Shown here in pieces: positions 1 through 8,798 of a stretch of 43,579 nucleotides of DNA. The stretch's first letter is position 1. Every line of letters begins with the position of its first letter. A program made the translations under genes and the position numbers. Under the pieces are notes generated by a model. The model ran no database searches and was not told the origin of the DNA. It saw nothing but the letters and a program-made list of their open reading frames with translations. Source of the stretch: Phaeobacter sp. (GTDB lineage Bacteria; Pseudomonadota; Alphaproteobacteria; Rhodobacterales; Rhodobacteraceae); the NCBI RefSeq assembly GCF_022825805.1, contig NZ_JAJDWC010000120.1, positions 1-43,579 of the forward strand, read 5' to 3'.

Positions 1-41
1 CCTTCTTCTTGAGCTTCGAGCTTAACGGCCCGCGCCCCGTT

Positions 42-72
42 CGATTTTTGAATATTTAAGGTTCAAAAATCG
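42..72. repeat. Inverted repeat (hairpin), 11-bp arms
   Basis: Perfect 11-bp arms (CGATTTTTGAA and its complement) flank a 9-nt loop. It lies downstream of the minus-strand MerR gene and may end a transcript, but no clear U-tract follows on either strand, so its role is uncertain. A weaker CCCC-TTTT-GGGG hairpin lies at 107-118. No tRNA could be folded from the first 134 bases. Confidence 0.5.
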
Positions 73-134
73 CCCAGGACGCTACCAACTGGGGAAATTT
101 CAAACGCCCCTTTTGGGGAGATTACATCCGGCAC

Positions 135-470
135 TTACACCTCGCTAGGCGCCTCCCCAACGGACGCTGCGCCGAGAGCCGGGCGCTCGCCGCGGTTCAT
201 CGCTTCAAGATGGGTCGAAAGACCGGTGGGACCGGCCTCGCGCAACAGCGATTGCACCTCTTTGATCGACAGCCCGTGGTCATGCAGCAACCCTTTGATG
301 CTGCCGAGCAAATCGACATCGGCCGGACGATAATAGCGTCGCCCGCCTGCACGTTTCACCGGTTTGATTTGGTTGAACTTACTTTCCCAGAACCGCAGAA
401 CATGCGCCTGGATCCCCAACCATTCCGCAACTTCACTAATCGTGCGAAAGGCATCCGGTGATTTTGACAT
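135..470 (-). CDS. MerR family transcriptional regulator
   Basis: A 111-residue protein with an N-terminal MerR-type winged helix-turn-helix: [20 protein letters not shown] (residues 10-29), then the wing motif [14 protein letters not shown]. MerR proteins bind promoter DNA as dimers. This one is short and lacks a long C-terminal effector domain, so its signal cannot be guessed. It starts 29 bp after the ihfA stop on the same strand and is probably the last gene of the plsX-fabH-ihfA transcript. This MerR gene next to ihfA is, from memory, a common arrangement in Rhodobacterales. Family call is firm; targets are unknown. Confidence 0.9.
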   Translation of the reverse strand: MSKSPDAFRTISEVAEWLGIQAHVLRFWESKFNQIKPVKRAGGRRYYRPADVDLLGSIKGLLHDHGLSIKEVQSLLREAGPTGLSTHLEAMNRGERPALGAASVGEAPSEV

Positions 471-499
471 TTGAAAATTTGTCCTGTGGTATCAGACCG

Positions 500-802
500 T
501 TACTTTCGGTTGCCGCCAGCAACCCGGTCTTTCATCAAATGAGACGGGCGGAAGGTCAACACCCGGCGGGGCTGAATGGGCACCTCTTCGCCGGTCTTGG
601 GATTGCGGCCAACGCGGGCAGATTTGTCGCGCACGCTGAAGGTGCCGAAGGACGAAATCTTCACCTGTTCGCCTTTTACCAGCGCGTCAGACATATGCTG
701 CAACATGCTTTCGACCAGCTGTGCGCTTTCGTTTCGCGACAGTCCGACTTCGCGGAATACAGCTTCACTCAGGTCCATTCGTGTAAGTGTTTTTTCGCCC
801 AT
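500..802 (-). CDS. ihfA: Integration host factor subunit alpha
   Basis: A 100-residue HU/IHF-family nucleoid protein that bends DNA as a heterodimer with IHF-beta, which is not in this window. Family features visible are [13 protein letters not shown] (beta region) and the arm motif [12 protein letters not shown], which carries the proline that intercalates into DNA. The start at 802 ([11 protein letters not shown]) gives the usual family length; an in-frame ATG at 829 would add nine unsupported residues. It lies between fabH and merR on the same strand, with about 300 bp before it that hold a good sigma-70-like promoter, so it can be expressed independently of fabH. Confidence 0.96.
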   Translation of the reverse strand: MGEKTLTRMDLSEAVFREVGLSRNESAQLVESMLQHMSDALVKGEQVKISSFGTFSVRDKSARVGRNPKTGEEVPIQPRRVLTFRPSHLMKDRVAGGNRK

Positions 803-1108
803 GACTATCCCCATTGTTTCATAAAGCATATGGCGCGGGGAATTTAGCTGTCAATATCAATGAATTGCATCACCGGGCGTGCTCCGTTAATCGGCCGCCA
901 AAAGTGACCTTTATGGCAGCATCCTTCGCGGGTTTTGGCCGAACCACCTGTTTGGAGCACGATCTGGCCCAAAACTGTGGCGGTGTGAGGCTGAGCGTTG
1001 AGCGCAGGTTGCCACCTGTCTGATACCAGCCAGAAACCGCGCGAACAGGAGGCGAAGGACCAGAGCAGGAGCCGCCGCGAGACCCTTCGCAATGTCGCAG
1101 CTACCCTG
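803..1108. other. Gap between fabH and ihfA
   Basis: About 306 bp with no credible gene. Apart from the ihfA promoter at 825-854 I see no convincing hairpin terminator or RNA gene. Open frames crossing it on both strands have no family features and run into the antisense of fabH. Confidence 0.6.
825..854 (-). promoter_or_regulatory. Predicted sigma-70 promoter of ihfA
   Basis: Read on the minus strand: TTGACA at 854-849, an 18-bp spacer, then TATGCT at 830-825, ending 22 bp before the ihfA ATG. The -35 box is a perfect consensus. The start point is inferred. Confidence 0.5.
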
Positions 1109-2080
1109 TTACCAGCGCAGCACCACGGATCCCCAGGCGAGACCGCCGCCAATGGCCTCCGTCACGATCAGATCGCCAGGTTTGATCTGACCACGGGATT
1201 TGCCAACCGACAGGGCCAGCGGGATGGAGGCCGCGGAGGTGTTGCCGTGATCCTGAACGGTGACTACAACTTTCTCCATGGGCAGACCCATCTTTTTGGC
1301 AGTGCCCTGGATGATGCGGATATTGGCCTGATGCGGCACGATCCAATCCACGTCATCCGCGCTCAGCTCTGCGCGCTCAAGCGAGGTATGCGCTGTGGAG
1401 GCCAGTTTTTCCACCGCATGGCGGAACACCTGATTGCCCTGCATCCGCAGATGCCCGGTGTTCTGCGTGGACACGCCGCCATCCACATAAAGCAGATCCT
1501 TGTAGCGGCCGTCGGAATTGAGATCGGTTGCCAGAATACCGCGGTCGTCGCTTTGGCCGGTGCCATCCTGGGCCTCCAGAACCAGCGCGCCGGCACCATC
1601 GCCAAACAACACGCAGGTGGAACGATCGGTCCAATCCATGATCTTGCTGAAGGTCTCGGCCCCGATCACCAACACCCGGTTCGCCTGACCAGAGGCCACC
1701 AGCGCGTTTGCATTGCTCAGCGCATAAACAAAACCGGCGCACACCGCCTGCACGTCAAAGGCAAAACCGCGGGTCATGCCCAGCTGCGCCTGCACCATGG
1801 TGGCAGCAGAGGGGAACGTCAGGTCCGCGGTGGAGGTGGCAACCACGATGGCGTCGATGTCATCTGCGCTCAGCCCCGCATCGGCCAGAGCGTTCTGCGC
1901 TGCTTTGGTCGCCATGTTGGAGGTGGTTTCGCCTTCGGCCGCGAAATGGCGCCGCTCAATACCGGATCGGCTGCGAATCCATTCATCGGTGGTGTCCAGC
2001 GTCGCTTCAAACTCTGCGTTTTCGACAATGCGCTCCGGGAGATAATGCCCGATTCCTGCAATAACTGCGCGTCGCGTCAT
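1109..2080 (-). CDS. fabH: Beta-ketoacyl-ACP synthase III
   Basis: A 323-residue thiolase-fold enzyme that condenses acetyl-CoA with malonyl-ACP to start type II fatty acid synthesis. The catalytic triad is visible: Cys114 in QAVCAGFVYA, His250 in VPHQANIRII and Asn280 in DHGNTSAAS. Length matches the family. It starts 42 bp after the plsX stop in the conserved rpmF-plsX-fabH operon, which links membrane lipid supply to ribosome production. No unusual features. Confidence 0.97.
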   Translation of the reverse strand: MTRRAVIAGIGHYLPERIVENAEFEATLDTTDEWIRSRSGIERRHFAAEGETTSNMATKAAQNALADAGLSADDIDAIVVATSTADLTFPSAATMVQAQLGMTRGFAFDVQAVCAGFVYALSNANALVASGQANRVLVIGAETFSKIMDWTDRSTCVLFGDGAGALVLEAQDGTGQSDDRGILATDLNSDGRYKDLLYVDGGVSTQNTGHLRMQGNQVFRHAVEKLASTAHTSLERAELSADDVDWIVPHQANIRIIQGTAKKMGLPMEKVVVTVQDHGNTSAASIPLALSVGKSRGQIKPGDLIVTEAIGGGLAWGSVVLRW

Positions 2081-2122
2081 GTTTGCTGCTGCCTCTATGC
2101 GTCGTTGGTCACCGGCGTCCGG

Positions 2123-3232
2123 TTACTCTGCCGGATCGGCAGAACGCGAAGCGGACGCAGCGTTATCTTGGGTAAGCGCCGCAGAGGATGCAACCCGCGC
2201 CGCCAGTTTTTCTGCAAAGCCTTGCTGCGCAAGACGGAATGCCAGTTTCACCGCAGCGGACACACCGGTTGCATCGGCCCCGCCGTGGGATTTGATGACG
2301 GTGCCATTCAGGCCCAGGAACACCCCACCGTTGACCCGCCGTGGATCCAGCCGCTTGGACAGGCGCCGCAGGGATGTCATCGCCAACAAAGCGGCCATTT
2401 TGGACAGGATCGAATAGGAGAACGCATCCCGCATCGCGGTGCGCATCAGGCTTGCGGTGCCTTCGCCGGTTTTGATGGCGACATTGCCGGTGAACCCGTC
2501 GGTCACAATCACATCGACCACATTGCCGGGGATGTCGCCGCCTTCGACAAAACCCACAAATTCGAACTGGGCGTCGTCAGCATAGCTGGCGATCAGGCTG
2601 TGCGCCTCTTTCAGTTCGGCGTGGCCTTTGTGCTCTTCGGTGCCCACATTCAGCAGACCCACCCGGGGGCGGGTGATGTCCATCGAGTTGCGCACATAAG
2701 ACGTGCCCATCAGCGCATACTGCAGAAGATCCTGCGCGTCGGCGCGCACATCCGCCCCCACATCCAGCATCACGTTGAACCCTTGGGGGTTCAGCGACGG
2801 CCAGAGGATGGCGATGGCCGGGCGATTCACACCCGGTAGCTTGCGCAACCGCAGCATCGACAGCGCCATCAGGGCGCCGGTGTTGCCACAGGATACTGCA
2901 CCGGCAGCTTCACCCTGTTTGACGGAATCAAGCGCCGACCACATGGACGTGCCTTTGCCATTGCGCATGACCTGGCTGGGCTTGTCCTCCATGGTCACCA
3001 CATCCGGGGCATCGCGAAAGGCAACGCGCCCGTCAAGAATGCGCTTCTTGGCGACCAGGGGTTTCAGCTCGGCTTCGGGGCCATGCAGGATAAAGCCGAT
3101 GTCCGGGTTCTTATCCGCAGACATAGCAATACCGGCCACCACAACCGCGGGGCCGGCATCTCCGCCCATGGCGTCAACCGAAATGATTATGCGGCTGGCA
3201 TCTTTATCACTGTGATCGGGTTTACCCGCCAT
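2123..3232 (-). CDS. plsX: Phosphate acyltransferase PlsX
   Basis: A 369-residue enzyme that makes acyl-phosphate from acyl-ACP and phosphate, the acyl donor for PlsY in phosphatidic acid synthesis; a peripheral membrane protein. The family signature IISVDAMGGDAGPAVVVAGI lies near the N-terminus (about residues 15-34), with SCGNTGALMALS and NVGTEEHKGH further on. The C-terminus (after about residue 345) is a low-complexity Ala/Ser tail. It begins 39 bp after rpmF and is followed by fabH, as in E. coli. Confidence 0.96.
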   Translation of the reverse strand: MAGKPDHSDKDASRIIISVDAMGGDAGPAVVVAGIAMSADKNPDIGFILHGPEAELKPLVAKKRILDGRVAFRDAPDVVTMEDKPSQVMRNGKGTSMWSALDSVKQGEAAGAVSCGNTGALMALSMLRLRKLPGVNRPAIAILWPSLNPQGFNVMLDVGADVRADAQDLLQYALMGTSYVRNSMDITRPRVGLLNVGTEEHKGHAELKEAHSLIASYADDAQFEFVGFVEGGDIPGNVVDVIVTDGFTGNVAIKTGEGTASLMRTAMRDAFSYSILSKMAALLAMTSLRRLSKRLDPRRVNGGVFLGLNGTVIKSHGGADATGVSAAVKLAFRLAQQGFAEKLAARVASSAALTQDNAASASRSADPAE

Positions 3233-3271
3233 AAAAATGCCTGCCTGCCATAAATCTGCTTCGGACGCAGC

Positions 3272-3478
3272 TTAGGCCGCGTCTTCGTCCATGTCGATCT
3301 CGTTTGCAGCTGCGACGATTTCTTTATCGTCGTAGTGGCCGCAAGACGGGCAGACGTGGTGAGGACGACGCAGTTCACCGCAGTTGGAGCATTCGTTCGG
3401 GTTTGCAGCAACCAGTGCATCGTGCGCGCGGCGGTTGTTGCGACGCGACTTGGATACTTTGTTCTGTTGGACAGCCAT
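3272..3478 (-). CDS. rpmF: 50S ribosomal protein L32
   Basis: A 68-residue ribosomal protein starting [20 protein letters not shown], the diagnostic basic N-terminus. It keeps a four-cysteine zinc ribbon (Cys30, Cys33, Cys43, Cys46), so it is the zinc-binding (C+) form. It lies between DUF177 and plsX, the standard arrangement. The 317-bp gap upstream suggests that it may have its own promoter. Confidence 0.98.
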   Translation of the reverse strand: MAVQQNKVSKSRRNNRRAHDALVAANPNECSNCGELRRPHHVCPSCGHYDDKEIVAAANEIDMDEDAA

Positions 3479-3795
3479 GTCTCAACCTTTGTAACTTGGG
3501 GCCTTGGGGCTGTCCCCGCGGCGCGTTTCACTTTGTGTTTCGATCGGTCTGCCGAGCGTTTAGGCCCAGGCTGCGCCGATGTCCAACCAAAATTCCGATG
3601 AGCGCGCGAAAATACTGTGAATTGTCGCTGGCGCAAGCGGTTTTTTGTCCGAACCGGCCCTCAAGCCCGTGTCTGGCCCATTACAGCTCCTATAGAGACC
3701 TGTGACAGACCCTGGATTGCCCCGCGATCTGCCAGCAGCTGGCCTCTCGCGATGGGTCCGGGCGGTGCGGACGGAATCGACTTCCTGCTGTATTC
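3479..3795. other. Gap between DUF177 gene and rpmF
   Basis: About 317 bp without a credible gene. It would form the leader of rpmF on the minus strand. I found no clear consensus promoter and no strong hairpin. Open frames here are short and lack family motifs. Confidence 0.5.
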
Positions 3796-4341
3796 TCAGT
3801 CTTCTGCAGCGCCGTCAAGCTGGTCGCGCAGGGCCGCGAGCCCGGCAAAGGGGCGGGTGTCTTCGTCCCGCATGGGCGTGACACCGGCTTCGGCGTGAAC
3901 CGATTCCCCCAGAACAGCGCCGTCTTTGCGCGGGTATTGCGGCAGATAGAGCGCGAGGGCTTCGGCCATCACCTCAGCCACATCAATATGACTGCCGAGC
4001 GGTTCGCTGCTGTCGTCCTCGGGCATCTCGACCTCTTCCTCAGAGGTGTCAAACGCCAACCCGGCGATGAACTGGAGGCGGACCGGCTGATCGATGCGTG
4101 TGGTCACCGGATCCAGCGTGACAACGCAGGGCTGCACCACTGTGGCGCCGATTTCAGCGACCAGTTCCCAGTCTTTTTTGCCCATGGCGCGCAGCTCGCC
4201 TGCAAACCGCAGTTTGCGCAATTCGCTCAGGCCCATGGCCTCTGCCAATGCGGCCCGCTCGGAAGAATCGGGGCGCAAATCAAAACGGGTGGCGCGATTC
4301 TGCGGCAGATCTGCGACGCGAAATGCGGTGGTCTCGGACAT
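3796..4341 (-). CDS. DUF177 (YceD) family protein
   Basis: A 181-residue acidic protein of the YceD/DUF177 family, found upstream of rpmF in most proteobacteria and, in plants, implicated in 23S rRNA maturation. Visible family features are QPCVVTLDPVTTRIDQPV (about residues 70-87) and, after an acidic stretch, the HIDVAEVMAEALALYLPQYP block. A bacterial role in large-subunit rRNA processing is inferred from family and neighbourhood. It is divergent from bamE, with 87 bp between the starts. Confidence 0.93.
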   Translation of the reverse strand: MSETTAFRVADLPQNRATRFDLRPDSSERAALAEAMGLSELRKLRFAGELRAMGKKDWELVAEIGATVVQPCVVTLDPVTTRIDQPVRLQFIAGLAFDTSEEEVEMPEDDSSEPLGSHIDVAEVMAEALALYLPQYPRKDGAVLGESVHAEAGVTPMRDEDTRPFAGLAALRDQLDGAAED

Positions 4342-4428
4342 TTGTTGAACTTTCGTTTCTTGAACCGGAGGCCGGGTTTAGGTAATCCGGTTCCAAGGCG
4401 TATTCAAGCCGGGGGGCAAGAGAGTAGC

Positions 4429-4899
4429 ATGGTACCAAAACACGCATCGTCGCTGAAAACAGCGGCACGGATCCTGGTTGTTGGTCTGGCAGGGCTTGCT
4501 GCAACCGCCTGCGCCCCGATTTATTCCAAACACGGCTACGTCCCAACAGAGGAAATGCTGGCCGAAGTGGTTGTTGGCGTCGACACCAAAGACAGCGTTG
4601 CCGAAACCATTGGGGTGCCAGCCGCTGAGGGCGTGTTGACCGATGGTGGTTACTACTACGTCTCAACCCTGATGCGCCGCCGTGGGGCCTCTGCGACCAA
4701 GCCGGTTTCGCGTGAGTTGGTGGCCGTCAGCTTTGATCAGCGCGGCGTTGTGAGCGGGATCGAACGTTATGGCCTGGAACAGGGGCGGGTGATTCCCCTG
4801 CAACGGCGCGTCACCAGCTCCAACGTGCAGGACAAAACCTTCCTGCGGCAGCTGCTGGGCAGCCTCGGCAACTTTGGCCCCGGTGGTTTGATCGAGTAA
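4429..4899 (+). CDS. bamE: Outer membrane assembly lipoprotein BamE/SmpA-OmlA
   Basis: A 156-residue lipoprotein of the SmpA/OmlA family, a subunit of the BAM complex that inserts outer membrane beta-barrels. The N-terminus has a basic start, a hydrophobic stretch (ILVVGLAGLAATA) and a lipobox cysteine at residue 28. The SmpA core follows: YVPTEEMLAEVVVGVDTKDS, then GVLTDGGYYYVST. The open frame extends far upstream, but ATG 4429 puts the signal peptide at the N-terminus. It is divergent from the DUF177 gene. The stop codon lies inside a short tandem duplication. Confidence 0.93.
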   Translation: MVPKHASSLKTAARILVVGLAGLAATACAPIYSKHGYVPTEEMLAEVVVGVDTKDSVAETIGVPAAEGVLTDGGYYYVSTLMRRRGASATKPVSRELVAVSFDQRGVVSGIERYGLEQGRVIPLQRRVTSSNVQDKTFLRQLLGSLGNFGPGGLIE

Positions 4900-4927
4900 C
4901 TGTGGTCTAATCGAGTAACTGTGGTCT
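4891..4927. repeat. 19-bp tandem duplication over the bamE stop codon
   Basis: An 18-bp sequence (ATCGAGTAACTGTGGTCT) occurs at 4891-4908 and again, identical, at 4910-4927, a period of 19. The first copy contains the bamE stop codon, so the stop is duplicated. The perfect identity suggests a recent event. Confidence 0.9.
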
Positions 4928-4976
4928 TGGCCGTTCTGCGCGCCGGACCTCTGGCTGTAATGATCAACCTCTGTCG

Positions 4977-5642
4977 TTAAACGCTGCCCCGCAGGATCGG
5001 GGCAAGATCGCGGTACAGATGCGCATGATCGCCGCTGTGGTTGTCCATCCCCGGTTTGGTCAATGTTCCACTGTTGGGCCTGATGTAGCTGTCGATGCGG
5101 CGCACGGGGGCCTCTGACCAGGTCAGGTTGAATGCCGCGTTCTTTGGGAAGAAGAACATCTTGCTGTAGGGCAGGTGATCATGGATCCACCAGGCCAGCG
5201 CGGTCCAGCTGACACCGCGCTCATAAAGCGGGACAAAGGTAGGCACCACCAGACAGACCGTAGCCCCCATGTGACCGGCAGCATCGCGTTCGTCCCAGAT
5301 GTGGCAGCCATAGGTGCGTTCGTTCGCAGAACAGCTGTAGCCGGATTTGCCCGCTCGCTGTTGGGCATTGCCAAAGGCGTTGACCGTTTTCGACCGATAG
5401 GCCGAGCGGATGGCCAACCGGCCAAATTGATCTTGCAGCGGCTCCAGCAATTCGGTGCAGATCTTGCGACCAGCGGCGATGGCCAGATCGGGATTTTCGG
5501 GCCAGTTTTCCAAACCGTGGAAATGCGCGATCTCACTATAGAGAAAATCCCGCATGAAAAAGCTGCGCGACAGTTGTACGCGGCCCAGATCGTCCAGCGC
5601 GGCAACGGATTTTGGCGGATGTTTGGGTCTTGATGACGACAT
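4977..5642 (-). CDS. Conserved hypothetical protein, possible peptidase-M15-like fold
   Basis: A 221-residue protein with no signal peptide or membrane segment. The middle (LAIRSAYRSKTVNAFGNAQQ, then GHMGATVCLVVP) recalls the M15 D-Ala-D-Ala peptidase pattern of an SAYR motif followed by SxHxxGxAxD. The zinc motif is degenerate, however: GHMGATVCL lacks the expected Asp, and WWIHDHLPYS only loosely resembles the second metal motif. It may be a non-peptidase relative or bind a different ligand. It converges on bamE, 77 bp away. Coding is convincing; the function is not assigned. Confidence 0.75.
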   Translation of the reverse strand: MSSSRPKHPPKSVAALDDLGRVQLSRSFFMRDFLYSEIAHFHGLENWPENPDLAIAAGRKICTELLEPLQDQFGRLAIRSAYRSKTVNAFGNAQQRAGKSGYSCSANERTYGCHIWDERDAAGHMGATVCLVVPTFVPLYERGVSWTALAWWIHDHLPYSKMFFFPKNAAFNLTWSEAPVRRIDSYIRPNSGTLTKPGMDNHSGDHAHLYRDLAPILRGSV

Positions 5643-5944
5643 GTCCGAACCTGTCCTTTATGCGGTCGATTGCGTGGGGCCGCCTTTCGGGTGTTGCCTG
5701 TGTGGGTGGCTTTGATGGTGGCGGGCCGCTGCGGAATTGACGCTGGCCTTTTAACGGCGCAGCGCCTAGCAAGGGTGGCGCAGCCCGCAGTCGATGACAA
5801 GCGGCCATCGGCTCAGGTGCCAACACCAGAAACGGGGTCCGTGCACGTGGCACGCCGGATCTGTGCAATCATCCTATGGGTGGTCAGACGGGTCTCAAAG
5901 CTGGCAACAGCTTAAGTAGCAGGGCAGATGAACGGGGCAATTGA
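5643..5944. other. Gap between divergent genes
   Basis: About 302 bp separating the minus-strand hypothetical gene from the OlsB-like gene. It must hold both promoters, but no clear consensus pair, hairpin or repeat was identified. Confidence 0.5.
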
Positions 5945-6790
5945 ATGGGGCAGGTGACAGGAATGACATTGACCACAGCCAGCCCTGCAGAAGCCGCCAG
6001 CGGGTCCCTTGTGTTTGATCCCACAGCCCTGGCACAGGGCAGATACAGATTGCGGCTGGTTGCGGGAACGGACCCGGCGGTTGCGGTGGCGCAACAGCTG
6101 CGCGCCACGTGTTTTGGACTGCCAGAGGCCGATAAGGACCAGTTTGACGCCGCCGCACAGCATTTGCTCGTGGAAACCACAGATGAAGGCGAATTGGTGG
6201 CCTGTTGCAGGCTCTGTCTCTTGACGGCGGCTGAAGCGGGGAACGCAGCGGCAACTGCAGGGGCCGATCTGTCGGGCAGCTATACCGCCAGTCGATACGA
6301 TCTCTCCGCGCTCACGGCGCAGAACCTGCCGATGCTGGAGCTGGGCCGTTTTTGCATCCACCCTGAACGGCCGGATGCGGATATTCTGCGGCTGATCTGG
6401 GGCGCGCTGGCGCAGATGGTGGACCACGCCCAGGTGCGCATGCTGATCGGTTGCACCTCCTTTGTAGGTTGTGATCCAGCGCCTTATCTGCAGGCGCTGA
6501 CCCAGCTGTATCACCACCATCAGCCGCCCAATGGATGGTCGATCACTGCGCAGGTGGAGCCGCATCTGCCGCTGGCGGATCTGGCACTGCCGACCTGTGA
6601 TCTGCGTCAGGCCCAGCGACAGATGCCTGCGTTGCTGCGCAGCTATCTGGCTATGGGGGGCTGGGTTGGCGATCATCTGGTGGTGGATCATGCGCTGGAC
6701 ACGCTGCATGTGTTTACTGCCGTGGATATCGCCGCCATTCCGCCTGCGCGCAAACGCTGGCTGCGGGCTGTGTCTGATACCCGGTCCTGA
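5945..6790 (+). CDS. OlsB-like ornithine/amino-acid N-acyltransferase (hemolysin-like GNAT)
   Basis: A 281-residue protein of the OlsB family, which transfers a 3-hydroxyacyl chain from ACP to the alpha-amino group of ornithine, the first step of ornithine-lipid synthesis. Family blocks are YRLRLVAGTDPAVAVAQQLR with CFGLPEADKDQFD, MLELGRFCIHPERPD, LIGCTSFVGCDP, YHHHQPP and a C-terminal GDHLVVDHALDTLHVF. No OlsA-type O-acyltransferase gene is adjacent, unlike the usual olsBA pair, so it may be a second copy or an enzyme for another amino acid. ATG 5963 is an alternative start with a GGCAGG upstream. A 13-bp triplication follows the stop. Confidence 0.82.
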   Translation: MGQVTGMTLTTASPAEAASGSLVFDPTALAQGRYRLRLVAGTDPAVAVAQQLRATCFGLPEADKDQFDAAAQHLLVETTDEGELVACCRLCLLTAAEAGNAAATAGADLSGSYTASRYDLSALTAQNLPMLELGRFCIHPERPDADILRLIWGALAQMVDHAQVRMLIGCTSFVGCDPAPYLQALTQLYHHHQPPNGWSITAQVEPHLPLADLALPTCDLRQAQRQMPALLRSYLAMGGWVGDHLVVDHALDTLHVFTAVDIAAIPPARKRWLRAVSDTRS

Positions 6791-6796
6791 CTGACC

Positions 6797-6835
6797 CATC
6801 TGTCTGGGACATCTTTCTGGCACATCCTTCTGACA
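6797..6835. repeat. 13-bp tandem repeat, 3 copies, after the OlsB-like stop
   Basis: Three degenerate copies: CATCTGTCTGGGA, CATCTTTCTGGCA, CATCCTTCTGACA. They start 7 bp after the stop codon. Confidence 0.75.
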
Positions 6836-6986
6836 ATCGCTTGGCCGCGGCGCGGGACACCAGGCGCCGCGGATGATCTCTGACATCGGTGCCAACGGTG
6901 CCCATCTGAACTGCGCGCCGCTCGGGATATGCGGGGCGGACTGTGCCATTCTTGACGCGCTCGCCCTGCCGGTTTAGCTGGCTGTC

Positions 6987-8798
6987 ATGGCACGTATTCC
7001 TCTCTTACAGATGTCCGGCATCTCCCTTACCTTTGGGGGCGATCCGGTGTTCGCGGATCTTGATCTTGTGGTGCAGCCCGGCGACCGGGTCGCTTTGGTT
7101 GGGCGCAACGGGTCTGGCAAATCCACCTTGATGAAGGTGATGGCCGGTTTGGTGGAGGCCGATCAGGGCAGTCTGGTGATTCCGCCAGGCAAATCCGTCG
7201 GCTACATGGAGCAGGATCCCAAGATGGAGGGGTTTGCCACGCTTGGTGATTTTGCGGCCAGCGGGCTGGAGCCGGGCGAACTCTACAAGGTGGAACGCGC
7301 AGGCGAGGGGCTGAAATTTGATCCCGCCCGTCCCGTGGCCACCGCATCCGGTGGCGAGCGGCGGCGCGCGGCACTTGCCAAACTGATGGCCGAAGCGCCG
7401 GATCTGATGCTGCTGGATGAGCCGACCAACCACCTGGATATCGAGGCGATCACCTGGCTCGAAGATGAGCTGAAATCGACCCGCGCCGCCTTTGTGCTGA
7501 TTTCGCACGACCGGGCGTTTCTGCGCGCTCTGACACGGGCCACGCTTTGGGTGGATCGGGGGCAGGTGCGTCGCCAGGACAAAGGGTTTGAGGATTTCGA
7601 GAGCTGGCGCGACAAGATCTGGGAGGAAGAAGACCAGCAGCGCCACAAGCTGAACCGCCTGATCAAATCCGAAAGCCGCTGGGCGGTCGAGGGCATTTCC
7701 GCCCGGCGCAAACGCAACATGGGCCGGGTGCGTGCGCTGCAGGATCTGAAGGCCGAACGCGCCAACCAGATCAAACGGCAGGGCACCGCGGAACTGGCCT
7801 TGGAGTCCGGTCCAAAATCGGGTCGCAAGGTGATCGAGGCGGAGGGGCTGACCAAATCCTTTGGTGACAAAACTCTGGTGCGCGATTTCTCGATCAAGGT
7901 GCAGCGCGGCGACCGGGTGGCTTTTGTCGGGCCAAACGGGGCTGGGAAGACCACATTGCTCAAAATGCTGCTGGATCTGGAACCGGCGGACGCGGGGACT
8001 GTGCGGCTGGGCACCAATCTCGATCTGGCGCTGTTTGACCAGACCCGCGATCAGCTCGATGGGGATGCGAGCCTGTGGGAAAACCTGACCTCGGATCCGT
8101 TGCTGGGGATTTCCGGCAAGGCCGATCAGGTCATGGTGCGCGGCCAGCCCAAACATGTGGTTGGCTATCTCAAGGAGTTTCTGTTTGACGAGGCGCAGGC
8201 ACGGGCCCCGGTTCGGTCCCTGTCCGGCGGTGAAAAGGCACGTCTGCTGCTGGCACGTCTGATGGCGCGTTCGTCGAACTTGCTGGTGCTCGACGAGCCG
8301 ACCAACGATCTGGATGTCGAAACGCTCGACCTGCTGCAGGAGCTGCTGGACAGCTATGATGGCACCGTTCTGTTGGTGAGCCACGACCGGGATTTTCTGG
8401 ATCGCGTCGCGACCACCACGATCGCTATGGACGGGCGGGGCAATGTGACGGCCTATGCCGGTGGGTGGACCGATTACCTGTCGCAACGCGGCCCGGTGGC
8501 GGGCGCTGTTGAGAAGGCGGAAAAGGTGAAATCCGCCAAACCGAAACCCAAGCAGGAACAGACCCCGAAAGAGGGGCTCAGCTTCAAGGAAAAGCACCGG
8601 CTGGAGGCTTTGCCCGGGGAGATGGCGCGGCTGGAAGCGGAGATCGCAAAGCTGCAAGAGTTGATGGCAGATCCTGATCTGTTCACTCGCGAGCCTGTGA
8701 AGTTCAAGAAGGCCACAGAGGCGCTGGTGGAACGGCAGGAGAAGCTGGCGGCGGCCGAAGATGAATGGCTGGAGCTGGAAGAAAAAGCCGCTGGGTGA
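6987..8798 (+). CDS. ABC-F family ATP-binding protein (Uup-like)
   Basis: A 603-residue protein with two ABC ATPase domains and no membrane segment, so a soluble ABC-F protein. Domain 1 has Walker A GRNGSGKS (about residues 39-46), signature SGGERRRAALAKLM and Walker B LMLLDEPTNHLD. A charged linker follows, then domain 2 with GPNGAGKT, SGGEKARLLLARLM and LLVLDEPTNDLD. The C-terminal 90 or so residues are Lys/Glu-rich, probably coiled coil, as in Uup. ABC-F proteins act on the ribosome or, for Uup, are linked to genome stability. It stands as a single gene. Confidence 0.93.
   Translation: MARIPLLQMSGISLTFGGDPVFADLDLVVQPGDRVALVGRNGSGKSTLMKVMAGLVEADQGSLVIPPGKSVGYMEQDPKMEGFATLGDFAASGLEPGELYKVERAGEGLKFDPARPVATASGGERRRAALAKLMAEAPDLMLLDEPTNHLDIEAITWLEDELKSTRAAFVLISHDRAFLRALTRATLWVDRGQVRRQDKGFEDFESWRDKIWEEEDQQRHKLNRLIKSESRWAVEGISARRKRNMGRVRALQDLKAERANQIKRQGTAELALESGPKSGRKVIEAEGLTKSFGDKTLVRDFSIKVQRGDRVAFVGPNGAGKTTLLKMLLDLEPADAGTVRLGTNLDLALFDQTRDQLDGDASLWENLTSDPLLGISGKADQVMVRGQPKHVVGYLKEFLFDEAQARAPVRSLSGGEKARLLLARLMARSSNLLVLDEPTNDLDVETLDLLQELLDSYDGTVLLVSHDRDFLDRVATTTIAMDGRGNVTAYAGGWTDYLSQRGPVAGAVEKAEKVKSAKPKPKQEQTPKEGLSFKEKHRLEALPGEMARLEAEIAKLQELMADPDLFTREPVKFKKATEALVERQEKLAAAEDEWLELEEKAAG

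Noticed and set aside
1..134. A tRNA gene at the left edge (GGTTCAAAAATC resembles a T-arm)
   Set aside because: No acceptor or anticodon stem could be folded; the T-arm-like sequence is part of the hairpin at 42-72.
998..2839. A 613-codon open frame on the plus strand
   Set aside because: It runs antisense to fabH and plsX, which have full catalytic motifs; its translation is His/Gly/Arg-rich without family features. GC-rich shadow frame.
7005..8657. A 550-codon open frame on the minus strand
   Set aside because: Shadow of the ABC-F gene; no domain, and the ABC motifs are on the other strand.
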